Shown: piece by piece, positions 58,604 to 64,000 of the stretch
Layout of the letters: each line of letters begins with the position of its first letter
Numbering within the stretch: the first letter of the stretch is position 1
The notes under the pieces: generated by a model
Told to the model about the DNA's origin: nothing
Database searches by the model: none
What the model saw: the letters and a program-made list of their open reading frames with translations, nothing else
Position numbers and translations under genes: made by a program
Origin: Caulobacter vibrioides
GTDB lineage: Bacteria > Pseudomonadota > Alphaproteobacteria > Caulobacterales > Caulobacteraceae
Direction: 5' to 3'
Assembly (NCBI RefSeq): GCF_002858865.1
Contig: NZ_PJRR01000014.1
Coordinates: 186,001 to 250,000, forward strand
DNA length: 64,000 bases

Positions 58604-60071
58604 GGCGGGCAAGGTCGGCACGCAGACGCTTGCGACGCCCCCATGGCCGCCAGGCGTCATCGGGCGTCATCGCGTCGCCCAGGTTCCAATCGGCGATGAA
58701 CTGCTGCACGCGGGTCAGTCTTCGCGTCGGGACGGGCCGAAGTCGCCGCGGCGGACCGCCATGGGCGTCCAGCGCATTGATCGCCGCCGCCAGCCCGCCC
58801 TCGCGCTCCATCGCTTCAAGCACGTCGAGCGCCGAGCGATCGATGAAATGGCCGATCAGGCGCCCGAGGAAGCCTCTGATCGTCTCACGCTCCAGATCAT
58901 CGCGGGCCTCGAACGCCAGGTCACACTCGCTGTCGAGACCGATCGAGCGGTTGTTGAGATTGGCCGACCCGATCCGCAACACCTCATCGTCGATGATCGA
59001 GACCTTGGAATGGACGATGATCGGCCCACCCTTGGGCGTATGGGCCGAAAACGCCGTGAACCGGTGATGGAGATCGACCTCGCGCAGCCTGTTGATGGCG
59101 GCCGTGCGGGCGCTGTCCATGGTGATCTGGTCGAAATAGCTGGGGCTGCGCGCGGGTCCGATCGTCACGACCTCGGGACCATCGGGCTCGGCCAGACGCT
59201 CGGCCAGGGCTTCGACGAGCAGCGGCGAGGTGACGTACTGGTTTTCCAGATAGATGAGGCGCTTGGCGCGGCGGATGGCGGACAGGTGCAGCAGCATGCA
59301 CTCGGTGATCTCCGGCCGCCCCCGCCAGGCGGCGGAGGTGCGAGCCACCGCCACCGGCGCGCGCCGCAGATCCGGAACCAGCCCCGCCGGCCATGGCGGC
59401 TGGTCAGGGCGGACAGGCCGCGCGATGGCGTCACCGCCCGACGCGCGCCAGCGATCGACAAACAGATCCGCCATGGCCTCGCCCGCCCGTCCGTCGACCA
59501 GCATCGAAACCTCGTGGCGCGCGGGATAGCGTCGACCGGTCGGCAGGCGCCTTAGCGGGTTTTCGTCGAGGTGCCGGGTATCATCCCAGCGATCGACGCC
59601 GATGTCGCCGCCGCTGACCAGCGCGGTCACGCCGTCGATGATCACCGCCTTCTGATGATGGCAGGCGCTGGCCGGCAGGGTGGCGTCCAGCCTGTACTTG
59701 ACCCGCGATCCGGCAAAAAAGGCCGCGCCCCGGTGTGGCCCGAACATCTGCGCGGCGGCGATCGGGAACGGCATGTCCCAGGTCAGCACCCGCACATCCA
59801 GAGCCGGATTGAGGGCGGCCTGTCGACGCAAAATCAAACCGATGCGATCGGCCGACCGGGGATCCCCGCTCTTGCGCACCCGATCAGGGTCGAGCCGGGT
59901 CAGCGGATCGAACACCCAGGCCAGGATCCAGATCGACTTGCGCGCCGCCAGCAACAGCGGCTTCAGCGCATCGAAGGCTTCGTCATTGTCGATAAGCAGG
60001 GCGACGCGGTCTGCGGGCTCGACCCGCCAACAGTTGTAACCCGGTTGAAAGACGGAAGCGCGCTCGACCAT
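58560..60071 (-). CDS. Phospholipase D / cardiolipin synthase-like protein
   Basis: 503 aa with two HKD motifs: CHHQKAVIIDGVTALVSGGD and VHSKVSIIDDEVLRIGSANLNNRS. The N-terminus contains FQPGYNCWRVE. Two HKD halves make one active site that hydrolyses or transfers phosphatidyl groups. No signal peptide is obvious. The ATG at 60071 follows AGGGTGG; a GTG at 60077 is in frame. Genes of this family often sit beside endonuclease/exonuclease/phosphatase family genes, as here. Confidence 0.87.
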   Translation of the reverse strand: MVERASVFQPGYNCWRVEPADRVALLIDNDEAFDALKPLLLAARKSIWILAWVFDPLTRLDPDRVRKSGDPRSADRIGLILRRQAALNPALDVRVLTWDMPFPIAAAQMFGPHRGAAFFAGSRVKYRLDATLPASACHHQKAVIIDGVTALVSGGDIGVDRWDDTRHLDENPLRRLPTGRRYPARHEVSMLVDGRAGEAMADLFVDRWRASGGDAIARPVRPDQPPWPAGLVPDLRRAPVAVARTSAAWRGRPEITECMLLHLSAIRRAKRLIYLENQYVTSPLLVEALAERLAEPDGPEVVTIGPARSPSYFDQITMDSARTAAINRLREVDLHHRFTAFSAHTPKGGPIIVHSKVSIIDDEVLRIGSANLNNRSIGLDSECDLAFEARDDLERETIRGFLGRLIGHFIDRSALDVLEAMEREGGLAAAINALDAHGGPPRRLRPVPTRRLTRVQQFIADWNLGDAMTPDDAWRPWGRRKRLRADLARLTAPPPLPPGHLRP

Positions 60072-60161
60072 GTCCACCCTAAACCCGCAACTCCAGCAGG
60101 AACGCGCGTGAAGGTGTTATGGCTCCGCTTGAGCGCGCCGTCTTGTGAACTCTTGTTTGGG

Positions 60162-60506
60162 TCAGCCGGCGATCGCCGCGGCGTCGCGCTCGCCGGTGCG
60201 GATCCGCAGGGCCTGTTCCAGGTCCATGACGAAGACCTTGCCGTCACCGATCTTGCCGGTGTTGGCGGTGCGCTGCAGGGCCTCGATCACCGGCTCGAGC
60301 ACGTCGGTCGGCACCGCGATCTCCAGCTTCACCTTGGGCAGCAGCTTCACCTCGTATTCGGCGCCCCGATAGACCTCGGTCTTGCCCTTCTGACGGCCAT
60401 AGCCGCGCACCTCGGTGACGGTCAGGCCAGACGCCCCCGCCTCGGTGACCGCTTCGAGCACCGCATCCAGGCGGCTCGGCTTAATCACGGCGACGATCAT
60501 CTTCAT
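60162..60506 (-). CDS. PII nitrogen regulatory protein (GlnB/GlnK)
   Basis: 114 aa, exactly PII-like. The T-loop carries KTEVYRGAEYEV with the uridylylation Tyr51. The C-terminal signature GKIGDGKVFVMDLEQALRIRTGE is present. PII senses 2-oxoglutarate and ATP/ADP and controls glutamine synthetase, ammonium transport and NtrB. Neither amtB nor glnA is next to it, so I cannot tell GlnB from GlnK by context. Confidence 0.92.
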   Translation of the reverse strand: MKMIVAVIKPSRLDAVLEAVTEAGASGLTVTEVRGYGRQKGKTEVYRGAEYEVKLLPKVKLEIAVPTDVLEPVIEALQRTANTGKIGDGKVFVMDLEQALRIRTGERDAAAIAG

Positions 60507-60578
60507 GGCGCGGCTCCAGCGAGCGAACGGTTTCTACGAGTCCAAGCTAGGCGTCGAGACGCTTCGCTCCAAGTGCGT

Positions 60579-61385
60579 TCAGCGATCAAGACCGCTCGGC
60601 GCCTTATGAACGGGCGCCGTGTTGACCGGAACAGGGCGCTCGCCGGTCTGGCGGGCGGGCGTCGGCCCCGCCGGACTTGGCAGCAGCACGCCCGGCGCGA
60701 AGACGCGGGCCCGCGCCCGGTGCCCCCTGGGCTTGACCGCGAAGGTCTGCTTGATCGCCTCCATCAGGATCACGCCGGCAAAGCGCGGCCACAGGGTGGC
60801 GCCGACCTGCTCGAAGCCCTCGGCCCAGCTCGACATGGCGGCCAGCGGCGGGACATAGAGCGCCCTTGTCCAGCCCGCCGGCTCCAGCTCGGCCTCGCGG
60901 ATCAGGCTTTCCAACTGGCTGCGGCTGTAGGGGCGACCATGGCCGAACGGCGTGCGCTCGGCGCCTGCCCACACCCCGTCGCGGGACGAGACGGCGACGA
61001 TCAGGCGCCCGGTCGGCGCCATGACCCGCCCGATCTCGGCCAGCAGGGCGGCCGGGTCGTCGGCTTCCTCCAGCGCATGGACCGCCAGGACGCGGTCGAA
61101 CAGCGCATTGGGCAGCGGCAGCGCCGCATCTTCGACAAGGCACGCCTGATTGCGCCCGCCCTGCGGCCAGACCTCGACGCCCTGCTGGGCCGGCATCGCG
61201 GCGACCACGCGACGGGCCTTGGCGCGGGCCGCGTCCAGGAAGGGCGTCGCATAGCCCACGCCCAATACGTCGAGGTCGCGGGTGTCACCCCAGGCCTCCT
61301 CGACCTTGCGCGTCAGCATGGTCCGCGCCACACGGCCCAGCGGCGAGGCGTAGAAGGCCCTGAGATCGAGCACGTCGCGACGCAT
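60579..61385 (-). CDS. SAM-dependent methyltransferase
   Basis: 268 aa from the ATG at 61385. Class I methyltransferase features are LDVLGVGYATPFLDAAR (motif I, with an altered Gly pattern), LPLPNALFDRVLAVHALEEAD and GRVMAPTGRLIVAV. The C-terminal region is basic and proline-rich. It is divergent from the glyoxalase II gene with a 65-base gap. The substrate is unknown; the arrangement beside gloB-type genes is common in alphaproteobacteria. Confidence 0.82.
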   Translation of the reverse strand: MRRDVLDLRAFYASPLGRVARTMLTRKVEEAWGDTRDLDVLGVGYATPFLDAARAKARRVVAAMPAQQGVEVWPQGGRNQACLVEDAALPLPNALFDRVLAVHALEEADDPAALLAEIGRVMAPTGRLIVAVSSRDGVWAGAERTPFGHGRPYSRSQLESLIREAELEPAGWTRALYVPPLAAMSSWAEGFEQVGATLWPRFAGVILMEAIKQTFAVKPRGHRARARVFAPGVLLPSPAGPTPARQTGERPVPVNTAPVHKAPSGLDR

Positions 61386-61450
61386 TGAGTCTCCCGAACC
61401 ACGAGGCCTTCGTTGTAGGCTCCCCCGCGTCACCGCACCAGAGCACCCCT

Positions 61451-62200
61451 ATGGCCCTGACCGTCCACCAGTTCCCCTGCCTGTCCGACAACTACGGCTT
61501 CCTCGTTCGCGACGAGGCCAGCGGCAAGGTCGCCACGATCGACACCCCCGACGCCGAGGCCATCCTCGCCGAACTGGCCAAGCTGGGGTGGTCGCTGGAC
61601 CTGATCCTCAACACCCATTGGCATCCGGATCACGCCGGCGGCAACGAGACGCTCAAGACGGCCACCGGCGCGACGATCGTGGGGCCCGCCGAGGTCACGC
61701 GCATCGCGCCCCTCGATAGACTGGTCCGCGACGGCGAGGAGGTGATGCTGGGCGACACGCGCCTCACGGTCATCGACACCGGCGGGCACACGCTGGGGCA
61801 CGTCAGCTACTACGACGCCGAGGACGCCATCGCCTTCGTCGGCGACACCCTGTTCGCCCTGGGCTGCGGTCGACTGTTCGAAGGCACGGCCGAACAGATG
61901 TGGGATTCGCTCGGTCGACTGATCGCCTTGCCGGACGAAACGACCGTCTACTGCGCCCACGAATACACCGCCTCGAACGCCCGCTTCGCCTTGTCAGTGG
62001 ACAGCTCCGCCGCCCTCGCCGCGCGGGCCGAGGCCGTGTTCGCCGCGCGCGCGCGCGATGAGGCGACCGTTCCGACCACGATCGGGGTCGAGAAAGCCAC
62101 CAATCCCTTTCTGCGCGCGCCGCTGCTGAGACCGGACGCGCCATCGCCGGCTCAAGCTTTCGCCGAAATCCGCGCGGCCAAGGACAGTTTCAAAGGATGA
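61451..62200 (+). CDS. gloB: Hydroxyacylglutathione hydrolase (glyoxalase II)
   Basis: 249 aa, metallo-beta-lactamase fold. Zinc motif LNTHWHPDHAGGN; further ligands in TGGHTLGHVSYY, FVGDTLFALGCGRLFEG and YCAHEYTASNARFA. The C-terminal NPFLRAP motif is glyoxalase II-specific. It splits S-lactoylglutathione into lactate and glutathione in methylglyoxal detoxification. The stop overlaps the start of the cupin gene by ATGA. Confidence 0.93.
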   Translation: MALTVHQFPCLSDNYGFLVRDEASGKVATIDTPDAEAILAELAKLGWSLDLILNTHWHPDHAGGNETLKTATGATIVGPAEVTRIAPLDRLVRDGEEVMLGDTRLTVIDTGGHTLGHVSYYDAEDAIAFVGDTLFALGCGRLFEGTAEQMWDSLGRLIALPDETTVYCAHEYTASNARFALSVDSSAALAARAEAVFAARARDEATVPTTIGVEKATNPFLRAPLLRPDAPSPAQAFAEIRAAKDSFKG

Positions 62201-62667
62201 ACGACATGACCAAGCCAGGCCTGGGACTCTCTGGCGATCTGGGCGCCCAGGAGATCGTGCGGATGCTGGACCTGCAGCCGCATCCTGAGGGCGGCTGGTA
62301 CCGGCAGACCTTTCAGGACGCGCCCGGCCCTGACGGCCGCGCCGCCTCGACCTGCATCTACTACCTGCTGGAAGCCGAGCAGATGTCGGCCTGGCACCGC
62401 GTCGACGCCGTCGAGACCTGGCACTATTACGCCGGCGCGCCGATCTCGCTGACGCTCTCACCGCCTGACGGCAAAGGGGCCAGCGCCTATGTGCTGGGCC
62501 CTGACCTGCGCGCCGGATGTCGCCCGCAGGTGATTGTCCCGACCTTGTGGTGGCAGACGGCGGTCAGCCTGGGCGCATGGACCCTGGTCGGCTGCACCGT
62601 CGCGCCAGGGTTCAGGTTCGAGGGCTTCGAAATGGCGCCGCCGGACTGGACCCCGTCGACGGGCTGA
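62197..62667 (+). CDS. DUF985 cupin protein
   Basis: 156 aa of the small cupin family DUF985: LDLQPHPEGGWYRQTF, TCIYYLLEAEQMSAWHRVDAVETWHYYAGAP, VPTLWWQTAVSLG and VAPGFRFEGFEMAP. The His-rich strands fit a metal site. No established enzyme activity. Coupled by ATGA to the glyoxalase II gene, so probably co-expressed with it. Confidence 0.88.
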   Translation: MNDMTKPGLGLSGDLGAQEIVRMLDLQPHPEGGWYRQTFQDAPGPDGRAASTCIYYLLEAEQMSAWHRVDAVETWHYYAGAPISLTLSPPDGKGASAYVLGPDLRAGCRPQVIVPTLWWQTAVSLGAWTLVGCTVAPGFRFEGFEMAPPDWTPSTG

Positions 62668-62922
62668 TTCCCCAGCGACAATCGCCACGCGCCTTGTCCC
62701 AGATCAGGGCGCGACGCCGTCCTGCAGCCTAATCTAGCGTGCGCCCGAGCGTTGGTCCGCATGCCGGGCTGAACCGCCGCGCGCGCCTGCGTCAGCGTGT
62801 CGCAGGCGCTCAAAGCGGGTACCCATTGTGGGCAACTCCGTCACGTGGCCTCGTTACAGGGACCATGCAATCCTTTTCTGGATTCTGGATAAGAGCCGAC
62901 GCTGGGGGGAACCAAGTCGCCT

Positions 62923-63363
62923 ATGTCTGAAGAGTACGCCAACGCTCGCGCCGCATCGCGCTACGCGACCGACTACATTCTGCGCTGGGTCGAGATCGCC
63001 AACGAGGTCCACGGCTCGGACCTTCTCTACGCGCTCGTGTTCACCACGCTCTGGGCGGGCAACTGCTCGCATATCCGCGGTGGCCACTATGCCGAGATCG
63101 ACGAGGTGCCGCCCGATCACGAGCGCCGACCGCTGACGGTCCGGCAGGTCGCCGATTCCCTGGGCCTTCCCTACGAGACGGTGCGCCGCCGCTTCGTCGA
63201 GATGCTGGAGAAGGGCATGGCCCAGCGCGTGGGCCGTGAAGGCTTCATCGTTCCGCAGTCCGCCCTGGCCAAGCCCGAAGTTCTGCAGGGCCTGCGCCGA
63301 TCGCACCAGAGCCTGACCCGCTTCCTCAAGGACCTGAAGAGCATCGGCATCGAGGCGGCATAG
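62923..63363 (+). CDS. Small winged-helix DNA-binding protein
   Basis: 146 aa. The N-terminal half (YATDYILRWVEIANEVHGSD) is helical. Residues about 70-125 form a winged HTH, with RRPLTVRQVADSLGLPYETVR as the recognition part and GFIVPQSAL as the wing. It looks like a MarR/Crp-type transcription factor without a sensor domain. The preceding 255 bases have no gene and should contain its promoter. The stop codon TAG begins a palindrome-like TAGAGCCTG. Confidence 0.72.
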   Translation: MSEEYANARAASRYATDYILRWVEIANEVHGSDLLYALVFTTLWAGNCSHIRGGHYAEIDEVPPDHERRPLTVRQVADSLGLPYETVRRRFVEMLEKGMAQRVGREGFIVPQSALAKPEVLQGLRRSHQSLTRFLKDLKSIGIEAA

Positions 63364-63393
63364 AGCCTGCTCGGCTGCAGACCTCACGCGCGG

Positions 63394-63446
63394 GAGAGCG
63401 TTTTCCGATCAGCGTGAAACGGCGATCGGGTCGAAGAGCGCTCTAA
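63394..63446. repeat. Intergenic palindrome, subtype B (inverted copy)
   Basis: Arms GAGAGCG...CGCTCTAA; its inner part CCGATCAGCGTGAAACGG matches the reverse complement of the 27550-27601 copy except at a few positions. Confidence 0.8.
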
Positions 63447-63456
63447 CCGCCTGAAA

Positions 63457-63510
63457 TAGAAACTCTTTTATCCAATCTGACTGATTCAGTCAGATCGGAA
63501 AGAGCCCTAA
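63457..63510. repeat. Intergenic palindrome, subtype A (inverted copy)
   Basis: Inner arms ATCTGACTGA / TCAGTCAGAT. Matches the reverse complement of 27486-27538. Follows subtype B by 10 bases, just as the pair at 27.5 kb does in the opposite direction. Confidence 0.8.
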
Positions 63511-63521
63511 ATGTTTGATTT

Positions 63522-63573
63522 TAGAGCCTGTTTATCTGGTTTAGATGGTTCCATCTAAACCAGACAGGCTCTA
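63522..63573. repeat. Intergenic palindrome, subtype C
   Basis: Near-perfect arms TAGAGCCTGTTTATCTGGTT and complement, with TAGATGGTTCCATCTA at the centre. The closing CTA (63571-63573) is the stop codon of the LacI gene on the minus strand. Confidence 0.85.
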
Positions 63574-64000
63574 GACGCTGCTGCCGCGTACGACCAATTC
63601 GACGGGCGACAGGGTCGACTCCGCCGGCTCGCCCGCCATGCGCGCGAACAGCCGGTCGACCATCTGGCGCGCCGCGAACTCCAGATCCTGTCGCACCGTG
63701 GTCAGCGGCGGCGCGCTGTGGCGGGCCAGCACGATGTCGTCGAATCCGACCACCGCCACGTCGCGCGGAACGCTCCTGCCGGCTTCCGTCAGCGCGGCGA
63801 TCGCGGCCAGGGCGATGACGTCGGAGAAGGCGAAAACCGCGTCGAAGTCGGCGCCCGTGGCGATGAAGTCGGCGATCGCCTCGCGGGCCTCGTCCATCGT
63901 GTAGTGGGCTGACACGACCAGGGCGGGATCGAAGGCAAGCCCCGCCTCCGCAAGGCCCTGCCGATAGCCCTCGAACCGCTGGGCGGCTTCCGGCGCATGG
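63571..64000 (-). CDS. LacI-family transcriptional regulator (C-terminal part; 5' end off window)
   Basis: The frame is open from the window edge to a TAG at 63571. The visible part is the periplasmic-binding-protein-like sensor domain of LacI/GalR repressors: RFEGYRQGLAEAGLAFDP, FAFSDVIALAAIAALTEAGRSVP, VAVVGFDDIVLARHSAPPLTTVRQD and a C-terminal PVELVVRGSSV. The DNA-binding N-terminus lies outside the window. It would control a sugar-use operon beyond the right edge. Confidence 0.9.
   Translation of the reverse strand, partial: HAPEAAQRFEGYRQGLAEAGLAFDPALVVSAHYTMDEAREAIADFIATGADFDAVFAFSDVIALAAIAALTEAGRSVPRDVAVVGFDDIVLARHSAPPLTTVRQDLEFAARQMVDRLFARMAGEPAESTLSPVELVVRGSSV

Overview
The window looks like a chromosomal segment of a Caulobacter-type alphaproteobacterium. 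The DNA is very GC-rich and rich in TonB-dependent receptors. It carries a D-mannonate dehydratase of the ManD type, a nag locus with a fused EIIA-HPr-EI protein, a fragment resembling the N-terminus of an RsaA-type S-layer protein, and intergenic palindromes of the kind found in Caulobacter. No prophage, CRISPR array, rRNA operon or complete insertion sequence is visible. One tRNA gene (Arg, ACG) is present.

Layout. 1-4743: a FecA-like TonB receptor (cut by the window edge) divergent from its ECF sigma factor and FecR anti-sigma partner. 5300-13791: six co-directional genes around a LodA-type quinoprotein amino-acid oxidase and its LodB flavoprotein partner, with a VioB-like ferritin-domain protein, a protein with one CxxCH haem motif, and two proteins I do not recognise. 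13799-14038: decayed S-layer-like fragment. 14212-17227: divergent secreted alpha/beta hydrolase and membrane-anchored LytTR regulator. 17263-27432: an accessory block. It holds an unknown 351-aa protein, a two-domain peptidoglycan hydrolase, a DUF1353 protein, and a tightly overlapping three-gene operon: trypsin-like protease with a degenerate P-loop domain, a 1027-aa STAND-like NTPase, and a trypsin-like protease fused to a DNA/RNA non-specific endonuclease. This block is the best candidate for an uncharacterised conflict or immunity system.

27609-49297: a glycan and amino-sugar utilisation region. On the minus strand a TonB receptor is followed by GH89 alpha-N-acetylglucosaminidase, a NagX/HGSNAT-like transmembrane acetyltransferase, a histidine acid phosphatase and a GH115 alpha-glucuronidase. 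Next to it are the GlcNAc PTS (EIICB and EIIA-HPr-EI) and, divergently, nagR, a SIS-type GlcN-6-P deaminase, nagA and a GH92 alpha-mannosidase, then manD. Together these would import glycan fragments across the outer membrane, trim them in the periplasm, phosphorylate GlcNAc during uptake and feed fructose-6-P to central metabolism. Near-identical tandem 11-bp sites 22 bp apart lie upstream of both nagR/ptsP and manD.

49519-64000: mostly housekeeping genes: tRNA-Arg, gamma-glutamyltransferase, a sensor kinase, a TVP38 membrane protein, pyrD-DUF952-sixA in a coupled operon, metX and metW with an endonuclease-family gene, phospholipase D, PII, a methyltransferase, a glyoxalase II, a DUF985 cupin, a small HTH protein and a partial LacI regulator. 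A family of roughly 52-bp palindromes (three subtypes) sits in the gaps at about 4.7, 27.5, 51.6 and 63.4-63.6 kb, and often overlaps the flanking TAG stop codons.
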